From Prochlorococcus sp. AG-402-N10 (GTDB lineage Bacteria > Cyanobacteriota > Cyanobacteriia > PCC-6307 > Cyanobiaceae): DNA of 64,000 bases. Positions within the stretch are counted from its first letter, which is position 1. Every line of letters begins with the position of its first letter. The DNA lies in NCBI GenBank assembly GCA_003216465.1, contig QCIU01000001.1, positions 1 to 64,000 of the forward strand, written 5' to 3'. The translations under genes were made by a program, and so were the position numbers. Shown piece after piece: positions 39,429-49,727 of this stretch. A model generated the notes under the pieces. The model worked only from the letters and a program-made list of their open reading frames with translations. It searched no databases and was not told the origin of the DNA.

Positions 39429-40706
39429 TTAATTATAAGAAATTTTGTTATTTTTTCCTTGAGCAATAAGGTAGATCATAAAAAGTAAAATAATTGACCC
39501 TGCAAAAAATGGTGCTTTCGGACCAAATTCGTCATAAACTCGTCCAGCCATTGCTATACCTAAAACCCCACCAAGACTTTGAAGACCTTGCAAATTACTA
39601 AGTATTGATCCTTGATTATCACCATCTAATTTTTTTGAAATTAATGCTCTTAAAGTAGGTGTAATTAAACCTGCTCCAACAGCTAAAAATGAAACTGCTG
39701 AATAAATATTCACCGTTGCATTTGCTTGAGGTGTAGTTATTAAGAGGAAACATGCTAAAAGGATAAATCCTGAACCAATCAAGGTTAGTTTCATTTCTCC
39801 AAATTTTTTTACTAAAGGACCAATTAGTCCACCCTGTACTATTATTGCTATCACACCAACCACTACAAGAGTTCCACTGGATGCCTTAGTCGTCCAATTA
39901 AGAGATTCTTGGAGGAAAAATATTAAAATATTTGTTAGTCCAGTAAAGGCTATGAAATATATAAAAAAAGCTAGAGATAATTTTCTTATTTTTTCTTCTT
40001 TAAATACTTTAAATAATTGCTTTAAAGGGTTTTTTAAAAGTTGTTTTGATTTGTTAAATTCATTTTTAGGCTTAGTTTCTGGTAAATAAAAGAATACAAG
40101 CATAAAGTTAATAATTGGAATTATTGAGGCTATAATTACTGGAATAATGAAATTATTATTAGTATTTTTGGCAAAAATTACAACGAATATATTCCCTAAG
40201 AAAAAACTTAGACCAAATGCTACTCCAATAAGTCCAAATGTTTTTGCCCTTTTTTCAGGGCTAGAAATATCTGCAAGAATAGTAGTCGCCGTTGCTGCAG
40301 TTCCACCGCTCAGACCATCTATAAGTCTTGCTATAAATAATAAAAACAAGGGGATAGTAGCTATTGAAGTTGACCAATCAAATAAAACCGTAAATGATAA
40401 TATTGATATTCCGATAATTGAGCCAGTTATACAAAAAAGAGTTACGGGTCTTCTTCCATATCTATCACTCATAAGCCCAATAAAAGGAGAAGCTGTAAAT
40501 TGTGCTAATTGATAAGTACAAGAAAGTAAACCATAAGTACTAGCTTTTGAGTCAAAAAGTAAAACAAAAGAAGGTAAAATTGGCAAAAGAATACTTTCGC
40601 TTAATCGATCATTTAGGAGAGTTACAAAAGCGCTGAATAAAATGAATTTTCTACTTGGCTTGAATAAACTTTTATTCACGATATTTATATTCAATTCGAT
40701 TTTCAT
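39429..40706 (-). CDS. Major facilitator superfamily transporter
   Basis: A 425-aa protein with about 12 hydrophobic segments and the MFS loop 2-3 signature GLMSDRYGRRPVTL near residue 80. A central basic loop lies around residues 210-240. The drug:H+ antiporter-like pattern around ARLIDGLSGGTAATATTILADIS and LIGVAFGLSFFLG resembles TetA-type exporters. The substrate cannot be told from sequence. It is divergent from cobA, with 18 nt between the start codons. It may share a transcript with ppk downstream. Confidence 0.88.
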   Translation of the reverse strand: MKIELNINIVNKSLFKPSRKFILFSAFVTLLNDRLSESILLPILPSFVLLFDSKASTYGLLSCTYQLAQFTASPFIGLMSDRYGRRPVTLFCITGSIIGISILSFTVLFDWSTSIATIPLFLLFIARLIDGLSGGTAATATTILADISSPEKRAKTFGLIGVAFGLSFFLGNIFVVIFAKNTNNNFIIPVIIASIIPIINFMLVFFYLPETKPKNEFNKSKQLLKNPLKQLFKVFKEEKIRKLSLAFFIYFIAFTGLTNILIFFLQESLNWTTKASSGTLVVVGVIAIIVQGGLIGPLVKKFGEMKLTLIGSGFILLACFLLITTPQANATVNIYSAVSFLAVGAGLITPTLRALISKKLDGDNQGSILSNLQGLQSLGGVLGIAMAGRVYDEFGPKAPFFAGSIILLFMIYLIAQGKNNKISYN

Positions 40707-40724
40707 CTACTACCATACTTGTTA

Positions 40725-41510
40725 ATGGAGATTAATGTGCCCGGTATAGTTTATTTAGTTGGAGCAGGTCCTGGAGACCCTGAGTTGCTAACTTTAAAAG
40801 CTTTAAGACTTATTAAAACGTGTGATGCTTTGGTCCATGATGCATTAGTCTCTGCCGAAATCATACAAGAAACTAGTATCAATACTGAAATATTTAATGT
40901 AGGTAAAAGGGCTGGTAAGTGTTCCGTTCCTCAGAATAAGACTAATTCACTTCTTGTACAATTGGCAAAGGAAGGAAAGAATGTTGTAAGGCTTAAAGGG
41001 GGAGATCCATTTGTTTTCTCAAGAGGGGGTGAAGAGGTAACTTATTTAGAAAAAAATGGTATATCAGTCGAAATTGTACCTGGTATAACTTCTGGAATAG
41101 CTGCTCCATCATATTTTGGGATTCCATTAACTCATCGAGAAGCAGGAAGCTCTATAACTTTTGTTACTGGTCATGAAGATATTAATAAGGACAAAAAGAG
41201 TGTTAATTGGAGAACTTTAGCTAAGTCATCCGATGGTTTAGTAATTTATATGGGTATTAGAAATATAGAATTTATTGTTAGAGAACTAATTTTAGGTGGC
41301 TTGTATGAGCACACTAAATGTGCTGTTATTCAAGAAGCAACTTTGCATAATCAAAAATGTTTGATTTCAGAATTAGGTAATTTAGCTGAGACAATTAGGA
41401 ATAAAGGTTTTACTTCACCATCAATAGTTGTTATTGGAAATATTGTAGATTTTAAAGTTAATAACTATATAAGTAACCTATCTGATGCTTCTTTGTCAGA
41501 GAAAAAATAA
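40725..41510 (+). CDS. cobA: Uroporphyrin-III C-methyltransferase
   Basis: SUMT methylates uroporphyrinogen III twice with S-adenosylmethionine to precorrin-2, the branch point to cobalamin and siroheme. Diagnostic motifs are VYLVGAGPGDPELLTLKALR near the N-terminus, VRLKGGDPFVFSRGGEE, VPGITSGIAAPSYFGIPLTHR and a later YMGIRN segment. It is about 261 aa, a typical single-function SUMT, with no HemD or CysG fusion. The ATG at 40725 is taken as start; a TTG at 40719 or a GTG at 40737 is also possible. It converges on the pabC-like gene. QueG in this window needs cobalamin. Confidence 0.95.
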   Translation: MEINVPGIVYLVGAGPGDPELLTLKALRLIKTCDALVHDALVSAEIIQETSINTEIFNVGKRAGKCSVPQNKTNSLLVQLAKEGKNVVRLKGGDPFVFSRGGEEVTYLEKNGISVEIVPGITSGIAAPSYFGIPLTHREAGSSITFVTGHEDINKDKKSVNWRTLAKSSDGLVIYMGIRNIEFIVRELILGGLYEHTKCAVIQEATLHNQKCLISELGNLAETIRNKGFTSPSIVVIGNIVDFKVNNYISNLSDASLSEKK

Positions 41511-41512
41511 TT

Positions 41513-42340
41513 CTATTTATACAACAAATCCCAGAAATATTTTGGATCAAAACTTGTTATGAAGTCTACATCATTCACTCTATAAATTTGTCTACAAGAT
41601 AAACTATTAATAGCAATTAAAATATCATTTTTATAAAATTTAGGTAAGATTAACTCTTCTTTTATTATTTTTAATTCTATAGCTTTTTTAACCATAATTC
41701 CTTGAAGACATCCGCTTTCTTTTCTGGGTGTAACCCATCTATTCTTTCTTTTAAGTAAAATATTAAAAGTACTACCACAACATAATTCATTTGCTGTATT
41801 TAACATTAAACAATCATCAAATAATTTTTTATTAGCTTCTATTAATACTTGTATTGATTGATTATATGAGAAAGTTTTACATTGATTAATTAAACTGTAT
41901 TGATTTCTTTTTTCTGTTTGACTTATAAATGTACTTATTGGAGAAAAATTAGGTTCTATAATATAAAATTCAATCCATAAATTATTGATATCAAAATCTT
42001 GCTGATTTTCGTTAATTCTTATTGATCTTCCTCTGTTTAAACCTCGGCTGTAATTAATTCTTATTGATCCTAATTGATCGTTTTTAATAGATAATTTTTT
42101 TATACCTAAATTAATAATATCTTTCAAATATGATTTATTCATATTCAAACTTATATTTAAAACTTTACTGCTATTTTCCAGTCTTTGGATATGTTCGTCT
42201 ATCAAAATAGCATTATTATTTTTTATTAAAACAGTTTCGAAAATTCCATCGCCAAATTTTAGACCTCTATCATTTGCTGAGATACAAATATTTTCAATAT
42301 CTAGCCATTTATCTTTATGCCAGCCTATGCTTATTTTCAT
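41513..42340 (-). CDS. Class IV aminotransferase, probable aminodeoxychorismate lyase PabC
   Basis: A 275-aa fold-type IV PLP enzyme. The N-terminal motif DRGLKFGDGIFETVLI and the PLP-lysine region QCKTFSYNQSIQVLIEA are visible, followed by LNTANELCCGSTFNIL and GCLQGIMVKKAIEL. The family includes branched-chain aminotransferase, D-alanine transaminase and ADC lyase. The 4-nt overlap with pabB strongly favours ADC lyase, releasing p-aminobenzoate and pyruvate for folate. The identity is therefore partly from context. It runs convergent with cobA, 2 nt apart. Confidence 0.8.
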   Translation of the reverse strand: MKISIGWHKDKWLDIENICISANDRGLKFGDGIFETVLIKNNNAILIDEHIQRLENSSKVLNISLNMNKSYLKDIINLGIKKLSIKNDQLGSIRINYSRGLNRGRSIRINENQQDFDINNLWIEFYIIEPNFSPISTFISQTEKRNQYSLINQCKTFSYNQSIQVLIEANKKLFDDCLMLNTANELCCGSTFNILLKRKNRWVTPRKESGCLQGIMVKKAIELKIIKEELILPKFYKNDILIAINSLSCRQIYRVNDVDFITSFDPKYFWDLLYK

Positions 42341-43656
42341 TTCAACGAATCAATTAAAGGTAAAAGTTTCCACTTTAGTTCTTCTGTTTCATTTTTTGGA
42401 TCAGAATCACTAACTATTCCACAGCCCGCAGATATATTAATTTTTTTATTTTTTACGATAAAAGATCTTATAAGTATATTGCTATCAAATTCTCCATTCC
42501 AGTCAACCTTGATAAATGATCCACAGTAAGGACCTCTTGCTTTTTTTTCTATTTCATATAGTCTTTGGCAGGATCTTAATTTTGGAGCGCCAGTTATAGA
42601 GCCTCCCGGCCAACAAGCAGTTAGCAAGTCGACCCAGTTTTTAGTTTTTTTTAATTTCCCTCTAATCACAGATGTAAGATGATGAACTTTTAAATAACTT
42701 TCAAGTTTTAATATTTCCGGTACTTCAATACTTCCTACTTCGCAGACTTTGCTTAAATCATTTCTTAAAAGGTCTACAATCATAATATTTTCAGCTCTAT
42801 CTTTTTCATTAGTTATTAAATCTATAGCATTTAAAGCATCTTGATTTAAATCTTGGTGTCTGGCTCTTGTCCCTTTAATAGGCCTTGATTCTACATAACC
42901 TTTTTTGTCTATTTTTAAAAATCTTTCAGGGGAAGTTGATAATACTGCCTCATTTATACCTTCTGAATTATTTATTATTATCCCTCCAAAAGGGCCCTGC
43001 AATTTGCTTCTTATCTTTGAATATATACTTAAGGAACTATAAGTTTCCAAAGCTTCAACTTCACATTGTGTCGTTAGATTTGCTTGGAAAATATCTCCTA
43101 TTGATATTAATTGTTTAACTTTTAAAATATTTTGCTGAAATTGGTTACTTAATTCTTCTAAATTAATTTTTGAAAAATTAAATTTTAGGTTATTTTTTAT
43201 AGAGTTTTTTTCTTTTTGAGTATCAATATTAAAAATGATATTTTCATATTTCATCAATTCAGAATTATTAGTTCCCTCAAGAATTATTTCATTTGAAAGT
43301 AGATTAAATTTAATAATTGGATCATAAGATGCAATCCACAAAGTCGCTATTTCATTATTTTTCCATGGATTTTTTGGCTCGATGTACGCTCCTGCCTCAA
43401 AGTTTAACCATCCAATCCAAAATCCTTTTTCAATATTTTTTAATTTAAAAAATGGATTATTATTAATATCTAAATTATTTAAATCTCTTGAGCAAATAAC
43501 TTTTTTTGGGTTTACTCCTAAAAAGGACCATTCCCCATTATCTTTGCCATCACTATCTAACCAAGATAATCCATGTTCTCCAAATTTTAATGCAAAATGA
43601 TTAGCAATCAATTCTGGGTCAAGCCACTTAGATAATTTTTTTGTTTTAATTTTCAT
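42337..43656 (-). CDS. pabB: Aminodeoxychorismate synthase component I
   Basis: PabB aminates chorismate to 4-amino-4-deoxychorismate using ammonia from a separate PabA. The 439-aa protein has the chorismate-binding domain in its C-terminal half. The lysine in ESRPIKGTRARHQDLN is the residue typical of PabB, where anthranilate synthase (TrpE) has alanine, and it supports this call over trpE. Other motifs are RAENIMIVDLLRNDLSKVC, GGSITGAPKLRSCQ and YCGSFIKVDWNG. It overlaps queC by 11 nt upstream and pabC by 4 nt downstream, so the three are probably translated from one message. Confidence 0.92.
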   Translation of the reverse strand: MKIKTKKLSKWLDPELIANHFALKFGEHGLSWLDSDGKDNGEWSFLGVNPKKVICSRDLNNLDINNNPFFKLKNIEKGFWIGWLNFEAGAYIEPKNPWKNNEIATLWIASYDPIIKFNLLSNEIILEGTNNSELMKYENIIFNIDTQKEKNSIKNNLKFNFSKINLEELSNQFQQNILKVKQLISIGDIFQANLTTQCEVEALETYSSLSIYSKIRSKLQGPFGGIIINNSEGINEAVLSTSPERFLKIDKKGYVESRPIKGTRARHQDLNQDALNAIDLITNEKDRAENIMIVDLLRNDLSKVCEVGSIEVPEILKLESYLKVHHLTSVIRGKLKKTKNWVDLLTACWPGGSITGAPKLRSCQRLYEIEKKARGPYCGSFIKVDWNGEFDSNILIRSFIVKNKKINISAGCGIVSDSDPKNETEELKWKLLPLIDSLK

Positions 43657-44320
43657 TTTTTTTCATTTTCCATTTTTTGAAGGCATTTTTTCTAATTCTG
43701 CAACTATCACATTTTCCACAAGGTTTTAAATTTCCTGAATAACAACTCCATGTTTTTTCTTGAGGGACATTATTATCAAAAGCTAATTGAATAATATCTT
43801 CTTTATTTAAGTCTATTAAAGGTGTCCAAAGTTTAATTGGATTTTCTTCTCTGCCTCTTTTGTTAGCAAGGTTAGCAAGCTCTTGAAACTTTTTAATGTA
43901 GTCTGGTCTGCAATCAGGATATCCGGAATAATCTAAAGCATTAACACCTAAGCCTATTAAATCAGCATTGATTGCTTCTGCATAACTTAACGCAACAGAA
44001 ATAAAGATTGTATTTCTTCCAGGTACATATGTGTTGGGAATTGTGTTTAGCTGAATACCATCAACAGGGATATCTTTTTTTATATCTGTTAGAGATGAAC
44101 CGCCCCACAAAGATAAATCAAGATTTACAATTTTGAATTCTTCTATTTCAAAGTGCTTGGCTATTGTTAATGCGGAATCTAATTCTTTTTTATGTCTTTG
44201 CCCGTAGTTAAAAGATAAGCCAAATATCTTTGCATTGGAGGCTTTTGCTAAGCCTGTAACGGTCGAAGAATCTAAACCTCCAGATAATAAAATTACTACT
44301 GATTTGTTTTTTAAATTCAT
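43646..44320 (-). CDS. queC: 7-cyano-7-deazaguanine (preQ0) synthase
   Basis: QueC converts 7-carboxy-7-deazaguanine to preQ0 with ATP and ammonia. The PP-loop is VVILLSGGLDSSTVTGLA. The zinc-binding cysteines sit at the C-terminus in CYSGNLKPCGKCDSCRIRK. The substrate region includes VPGRNTIFISVALSYAEA. At 224 aa it matches the family. It follows queE by 5 nt and overlaps pabB by 11 nt. Together with queE and queG it shows that this streamlined genome keeps queuosine synthesis. Confidence 0.96.
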   Translation of the reverse strand: MNLKNKSVVILLSGGLDSSTVTGLAKASNAKIFGLSFNYGQRHKKELDSALTIAKHFEIEEFKIVNLDLSLWGGSSLTDIKKDIPVDGIQLNTIPNTYVPGRNTIFISVALSYAEAINADLIGLGVNALDYSGYPDCRPDYIKKFQELANLANKRGREENPIKLWTPLIDLNKEDIIQLAFDNNVPQEKTWSCYSGNLKPCGKCDSCRIRKNAFKKWKMKKNEN

Positions 44321-44325
44321 ATGGA

Positions 44326-44997
44326 CTATTTAATCTTTAAGTATTTATGCGTCTGAAGACTGAGCTTCCATTCAGGATTTTTTTTAATAAAATCAATTGT
44401 AAGGGAAAACCCATCATTATTTTTCCATGCGGGTTGTAAATAATATTTTTTATTCAACATATAAAAATTGTTTTTTTCTGATAACTTCTGTAATCTATTA
44501 ATTATTTCTTGCTTTATATCAATTGCAAAATCAATATCTTTTTGATCATTAATAATTATTTTTAATTCATTACAATTCTCCAAAAAATAAGTTTTTGGGG
44601 GCGAGTGTCTTTTTGGTGATAATGTAATCCAATCATAATTACCTGATATTTTGTTTACTCCACTCGTTTCAATGTGAATTTTTATTGGATCCCCTCCCCC
44701 TTTAGAGGTTTCTATGTTTATAGCTTTACACAAATTATCTAAATTATGATGTAACGGCTCACCACCTGTGATAACTAAAAAAGATGCTCCTTTTTTTCGA
44801 GCCTTTTTTATTTCATTTGCGATTTTTTCGATTGATATTAAAGGATATTTTTTTTGATCCCAAGAATGCTTAGTATCGCACCATGAGCATCCAACATTAC
44901 ATCCAGCTAGTCTTATAAAAAAGGCACTTTTACCGGTGTGAAACCCCTCTCCTTGTAATGAATGAAATTTTTCTACTAATGGTAAGAAATTTGTCAT
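44326..44997 (-). CDS. queE: 7-carboxy-7-deazaguanine synthase
   Basis: QueE is a radical-SAM enzyme that contracts 6-carboxytetrahydropterin to 7-carboxy-7-deazaguanine. The 223-aa protein begins LVEKFHSLQGEGFHTGKSA. The cluster motif is CNVGCSWCDTKHSW, a CX3CX2C arrangement as expected for queE. The SAM-binding GGEP occurs in LVITGGEPLHHNL. I chose the ATG at 44997 because it gives the family-like MTNFLPLVEKFHSLQGEG start; an ATG-equivalent codon at 45018 would add seven residues. It lies 27 nt downstream of pyrG and directly upstream of queC. Confidence 0.95.
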   Translation of the reverse strand: MTNFLPLVEKFHSLQGEGFHTGKSAFFIRLAGCNVGCSWCDTKHSWDQKKYPLISIEKIANEIKKARKKGASFLVITGGEPLHHNLDNLCKAINIETSKGGGDPIKIHIETSGVNKISGNYDWITLSPKRHSPPKTYFLENCNELKIIINDQKDIDFAIDIKQEIINRLQKLSEKNNFYMLNKKYYLQPAWKNNDGFSLTIDFIKKNPEWKLSLQTHKYLKIK

Positions 44998-45024
44998 TAT
45001 TTCATTCAACAAAAACAAGTAATA

Positions 45025-46635
45025 TTAATTTGATTTAGTTAATTTTTTTTGTGATGCTTTTATTAAGCCTTTAAATAATGGATGTGGTTTTCCAGGTCTT
45101 GATAAAAATTCAGGATGGTATTGACATGCTAAAAAATATGGATGATTATCTAACTCAATTAATTCTACTAATCTGCCATCTGGAGATGTGCCACTGATTT
45201 TATAACCAGAATCTAAAAAACTTTGTTTGTAATAATTATTAAATTCATATCGATGTCGATGTCTCTCATAAATAACATCTTCGTTATATAGTTCTTTCCC
45301 AGTTGTATCCTTTTGGAGTCTACAAGGATAAACTCCTAATCTCATAGTGCCACCCAAGTCAACAATATCTTCTTGTTCTGGTAATAAATGTATTACAGGA
45401 TTTGGAGATTCAGGTTCCAATTCCGAGCTTGATGCTCCCGGTAATTGAGCAATATTTCTTGCCCATTCTATTACTGCACATTGCATACCTAAACATAAAC
45501 CTAGAAATGGAATTTTATTTTCTCTTGCAAATTTTATTGCTGAAATTTTTCCATTCACTCCTCTATTTCCAAAACCTCCTGGAACAACAATTGCATCAAC
45601 ATCATTTAAATAATTTTCGGCTGATTTTTCCTCGATCATTTCAGCACTGACCCAATGAAGATCTAATAAAGCTTTTTGTTCAATACAAGCATGTCTTAAT
45701 GCTTCCACTACAGATAGATATGCATCACCAAGTTCTATATATTTCCCAACTAAAGCTACTTTTATTGGTTGTCCAGGATTTCTAAGATTATGAATTATTT
45801 TTTCCCAATTCTCTAAATTACATTCTTTATCTTCAAGTTCTAGACACTTTAAGGTCTCTTTACATAAACCTTCTTTCTTTAAAGAAAGGGGAACTGAATA
45901 AATACTGTCAGCATCTAATGCTTCAATTACGCAATTAAGATTAACTCCGCAGAAACCACTAAGTTTTCTTTTTAGACCTTCATTAATTTCTTTATCACTC
46001 CTACATACAAGTAAATCTGGTTGTATACCTATGGACCTTAACTCTTTGACAGAATGTTGAGTAGGTTTAGTTTTTATTTCGCCAGAAGTTTTAATATATG
46101 GAAGTAAAGTTACGTGGATATAAGCGACATCATTTTTATTAACATCATTTTTAAATTCTCTTATTGCCTCTAAAAATGGCAGAGATTCAATATCTCCTAC
46201 TGTTCCCCCAATTTCAGTTATAACAATATCAGCATTGCTGTTAGCTGCTACTCTGTGAATCCTTTCTCTTATTTCTCCTGTTATGTGAGGAATAACTTGA
46301 ACTGTACCTCCGTTGTAACTTCCTCTCCTTTCTTTATTAATGACTGCTTGGTAGATAGATCCTGTAGTGACACTATTTAAACGAGTCATTGCAGTGTCAG
46401 TAAATCTTTCATAGTGACCTAAATCTAAATCTGTTTCAGCTCCATCTTCGGTAACGAAAACTTCGCCATGTTGAAATGGACTCATTGTGCCTGGGTCAAC
46501 ATTTAGATAAGGATCTAGCTTCAGTATTGAAACGCTATATCCTCTAGATTTTAATAATCTTCCTAAGCTAGCTGCAACAATACCCTTACCAATGCTAGAA
46601 ACAACTCCTCCAGTAACAAAAACAAATTTTGACAT
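45025..46635 (-). CDS. pyrG: CTP synthase
   Basis: PyrG aminates UTP to CTP with ATP and glutamine. The synthetase domain starts [20 protein letters not shown] and includes [20 protein letters not shown]. The C-terminal class I glutaminase domain has [15 protein letters not shown], the nucleophile elbow [15 protein letters not shown] and the closing [18 protein letters not shown]. The length is 536 aa, close to the usual 545. It lies 73 nt downstream of aspS on the same strand. Confidence 0.97.
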   Translation of the reverse strand: MSKFVFVTGGVVSSIGKGIVAASLGRLLKSRGYSVSILKLDPYLNVDPGTMSPFQHGEVFVTEDGAETDLDLGHYERFTDTAMTRLNSVTTGSIYQAVINKERRGSYNGGTVQVIPHITGEIRERIHRVAANSNADIVITEIGGTVGDIESLPFLEAIREFKNDVNKNDVAYIHVTLLPYIKTSGEIKTKPTQHSVKELRSIGIQPDLLVCRSDKEINEGLKRKLSGFCGVNLNCVIEALDADSIYSVPLSLKKEGLCKETLKCLELEDKECNLENWEKIIHNLRNPGQPIKVALVGKYIELGDAYLSVVEALRHACIEQKALLDLHWVSAEMIEEKSAENYLNDVDAIVVPGGFGNRGVNGKISAIKFARENKIPFLGLCLGMQCAVIEWARNIAQLPGASSSELEPESPNPVIHLLPEQEDIVDLGGTMRLGVYPCRLQKDTTGKELYNEDVIYERHRHRYEFNNYYKQSFLDSGYKISGTSPDGRLVELIELDNHPYFLACQYHPEFLSRPGKPHPLFKGLIKASQKKLTKSN

Positions 46636-46708
46636 TAAATATTTTAATTAAGCACAACCTCCTTATATTTTATTTAAACAAAAAAATTATTGATAATCCA
46701 TAAATACT

Positions 46709-48505
46709 TTATTCATCAATTGTTATTTCAATATCTAATTCTTTTAATTGGGATTTGGAGACATTTGAAGGAGCATTTGTTAAAAGACATTTTGCTTGTT
46801 GATTTTTTGGAAAAGCAATTGTTTCTCTAATTGAATCTACCCCCAAAATTAGCATTGTTATTCGATCTAGCCCAAATGCTATGCCTCCATGAGGAGGGGC
46901 ACCCATTTCAAGAGCCTCAATTAAAAAACCAAATTTTTCAGAAATTTCATTATCTGTTAATCCAACAGTTCTAAGAACTTCTCTTTGCAATTCGGCTTGA
47001 TGGATACGCAGTGAACCACCTCCTAACTCTAATCCATTTAGTACCAAGTCATAAGCATTTGCTGTAGAATCATTAATTTTTTCTTTTAATTCTTTTGAGT
47101 TTTCACAATTAATGTCTTTGGGAGAACAAAAAGGATGATGTAAGGCCTCATATCTATTCTCTTCTTCATTTCTTTCAAACATTGGAAAATCTGTTACCCA
47201 CAAAAAGTTCCATTTGTCTTTCTTTATAAGCTTTAAATCTTTTGCGATATATTGCCTTACTCTATCCAGTGATTGATTAACAATCTTTGTACTTCCTGCT
47301 CCTAATAGAATTAGGTCCCCATCTTCTGCTTCTGTTATTTCTAAAATAAGAGAAATATGATCTTGATTTAAGTTATTTTTTATTGCACCAATAGTTTCAA
47401 GTTCATTTCCTTTTACTCTGATAAATGCTAATCCACCAGCACCGGCATCTTGTGCTACTTGAAAAATATCGCCACCAGGTTTAATCCGTACGTTGCTAAT
47501 ACTTTCATTACCCCCCTTAATAGTTATGGATTTTATAGAGCCTCCAGATTGAATAGCTTTAGTAAAAATATTAAATCCAATATTACCTAAAATTTTTCCT
47601 AGATCTTTTAATAACATTTCATATCTTGTATCTGGTCTGTCTGTTCCATAGTTTTCCATTGCTGAATGCCAAGTCATCCTAGGAAAAGAATCAATGATTT
47701 TAAAATTTAAAATATCTTGCCATATTTTTTTTATTAATTTTTCATTAAAAGATATAATTTCTTCTTCACTAACAAAACTCATTTCTATATCTAATTGAGT
47801 AAATTCTGGCTGTCTATCCGCTCTTAGGTCTTCATCACGGAAACATTTAGCAATTTGATAGTACTTATCTAAGCCTCCTACCATTAAAAGTTGTTTAAAA
47901 AGTTGTGGGGATTGAGGCAGGGCATAAAATTCACCGTTTGATAAACGTGCAGGAACAAGAAAATCTCTTGCCCCTTCAGGAGTTGATTTTGTAAGTAATG
48001 GAGTTTCTACTTCTATAAATCCAAAATTATCAAGATATTCTCTAATTACTGTGATGATTTTATGCCTTGTTTTTAAATTTTCTAATAATTTCCCTCTTCT
48101 TAAATCTAGATATCTATATTTTAACCTAAGCTCTTCTTTAGTATTTTCATAGTCATGTATAGAAATAGGGAAAGGTAAATTATTTTTAATTTGGTTAAGG
48201 ATTTGTAAATCTCTAACTTTAAGCTCTAACTCTCCAGTGCTTAAATTTTTGTTTATTGAATCTTTAGGTCTTTCATTAATAATTCCGCTAACCATTATTA
48301 CAGTCTCGTTTCTAAGAGTCTCTGCTTTTTTAAATAGATTTGCCCCATCATCAGGGTTAATGGTTATTTGTAAAAATCCACTATGATCTCTCAAATCTAT
48401 AAAAATTACTCCACCATGATCTCTTCTACGATCAACCCATCCACATAAATTAACTAATTGTCCAATATCTGAATTATTTAATTCATCGCAAATTTTGTTT
48501 CTCAT
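46709..48505 (-). CDS. aspS: Aspartyl-tRNA synthetase
   Basis: A class II synthetase of bacterial type, 598 aa. The N-terminal OB-fold anticodon-binding domain carries [21 protein letters not shown]. Motif 2-like [18 protein letters not shown] and motif 3 [16 protein letters not shown] are intact, and the bacterial GAD-type insertion (around residues 300-400) is present. Whether it also charges tRNA-Asn depends on residues I cannot judge. It sits between gcvT (upstream, 58 nt) and pyrG (downstream) on one strand. Confidence 0.97.
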   Translation of the reverse strand: MRNKICDELNNSDIGQLVNLCGWVDRRRDHGGVIFIDLRDHSGFLQITINPDDGANLFKKAETLRNETVIMVSGIINERPKDSINKNLSTGELELKVRDLQILNQIKNNLPFPISIHDYENTKEELRLKYRYLDLRRGKLLENLKTRHKIITVIREYLDNFGFIEVETPLLTKSTPEGARDFLVPARLSNGEFYALPQSPQLFKQLLMVGGLDKYYQIAKCFRDEDLRADRQPEFTQLDIEMSFVSEEEIISFNEKLIKKIWQDILNFKIIDSFPRMTWHSAMENYGTDRPDTRYEMLLKDLGKILGNIGFNIFTKAIQSGGSIKSITIKGGNESISNVRIKPGGDIFQVAQDAGAGGLAFIRVKGNELETIGAIKNNLNQDHISLILEITEAEDGDLILLGAGSTKIVNQSLDRVRQYIAKDLKLIKKDKWNFLWVTDFPMFERNEEENRYEALHHPFCSPKDINCENSKELKEKINDSTANAYDLVLNGLELGGGSLRIHQAELQREVLRTVGLTDNEISEKFGFLIEALEMGAPPHGGIAFGLDRITMLILGVDSIRETIAFPKNQQAKCLLTNAPSNVSKSQLKELDIEITIDE

Positions 48506-48563
48506 CTATAAAAGATTTATTTATCAATAATAGATAATCATAATTCTTAAAGGGTAAGTTTAG

Positions 48564-49676
48564 TTAAATATCTTTTTTATAAAAGGCTCTTCTTGTGATA
48601 TAACCTTTGAATTTTTTTCCTCTTATTAATATTTGAACTTCATTATTTAAATATGCATGTGAAGTATTGATGTATGCAAACGCAATAGCTTTTTGTTTAG
48701 TAGGAGACCAACTTCCGCTAGTGATCATACCAATATTCTCATTATCTTTAAATATTTCGCACCCTTTTCTTCCTATAGCTTTACCTTCCAATGAAAGACC
48801 AACTAACTTTTTTTGAATACCTAATTTTGATTGTTTTTCGAGAAAATCTCTTCCAAAAAATTCATGATTATTCTCTAAATGTACAAGCCAACCTAAACCT
48901 GCTTCATATGGAGAGGTTTCTTCATTTATGTCTTGGCCATAAAGATGCATGCCTGCTTCAAGTCTTAGAGTATCTCTAGCTCCTAAGCCACAAGGCGAAA
49001 TATTTTTGGAAATTAAGAAATCCCATAAATTAATTGCGGCTTTTGCTGGTAATAGAATTTCTAAACCGTTTTCTCCTGTGTAGCCAGTTTTCGAAAAGAA
49101 AATTTTTTCTTCAGTTGAAATATGTTCAAACATTTTGTATTCGCATCCAAAGTTAGGGATATGCGAAATCGATGATTCAATCCATTTCTCGAATAATTTA
49201 AAGGAATTTTTGCCTTGCAGTGCCAAGAGGACATTATCTTTTTTAGCGTTTGATATAGAAATTTCTTTAGTATTTAAATTATTTTTAATCCACGAAAAAT
49301 CCACTTGGTATCTGCTTGCGTTAACTATTAAAACAATTTCTGAAATATCATCTTCTTGTATACCAAGATCATAAATTATCAAGTCATCTATTATTCCTCC
49401 TTTATCATTAAGCATTACTGTATAAAGACCTTGTCCTTGAGAAAAAGAGTATAAATTTGTTGGAAAAAATTTTTGAATATAATCTTTTGGATTAATCCCC
49501 TTAATAGAAATTACACCCATATGAGAAATATCAAAAAATCCCGCTGAAGATCTTACTGATTCATGTTCTTTGATCAATCCTGAAAATGATATCGGCATTT
49601 CCCAGCCTGCAAAATTCACTAATTTTGCATTTGACTGAACATATTTTGGATAAAGTGGACTTTTTAGCAAATCCAT
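48564..49676 (-). CDS. gcvT: Glycine cleavage system T protein (aminomethyltransferase)
   Basis: GcvT releases ammonia from the aminomethyl-lipoyl H protein and forms 5,10-methylene-THF. The 370-aa protein shows [36 protein letters not shown], the folate-site [13 protein letters not shown] and the C-terminal [18 protein letters not shown]. It is the T protein alone; gcvP and gcvH are not in the window. Only 51 nt separate it from speB upstream, too short for the glycine riboswitch that controls some gcv genes. Its methylene-THF links to purU and purine synthesis. Confidence 0.96.
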   Translation of the reverse strand: MDLLKSPLYPKYVQSNAKLVNFAGWEMPISFSGLIKEHESVRSSAGFFDISHMGVISIKGINPKDYIQKFFPTNLYSFSQGQGLYTVMLNDKGGIIDDLIIYDLGIQEDDISEIVLIVNASRYQVDFSWIKNNLNTKEISISNAKKDNVLLALQGKNSFKLFEKWIESSISHIPNFGCEYKMFEHISTEEKIFFSKTGYTGENGLEILLPAKAAINLWDFLISKNISPCGLGARDTLRLEAGMHLYGQDINEETSPYEAGLGWLVHLENNHEFFGRDFLEKQSKLGIQKKLVGLSLEGKAIGRKGCEIFKDNENIGMITSGSWSPTKQKAIAFAYINTSHAYLNNEVQILIRGKKFKGYITRRAFYKKDI

Positions 49677-49727
49677 GAAATATTGAATTATTTATTTAGT
49701 ATTTTTATACTTTAGTTTAGAAAATTT

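Noticed and set aside
49677-49727. Glycine riboswitch ahead of gcvT
   Set aside because: Only 51 AT-rich nt separate speB and gcvT, too short for the aptamer, and no paired elements are seen.
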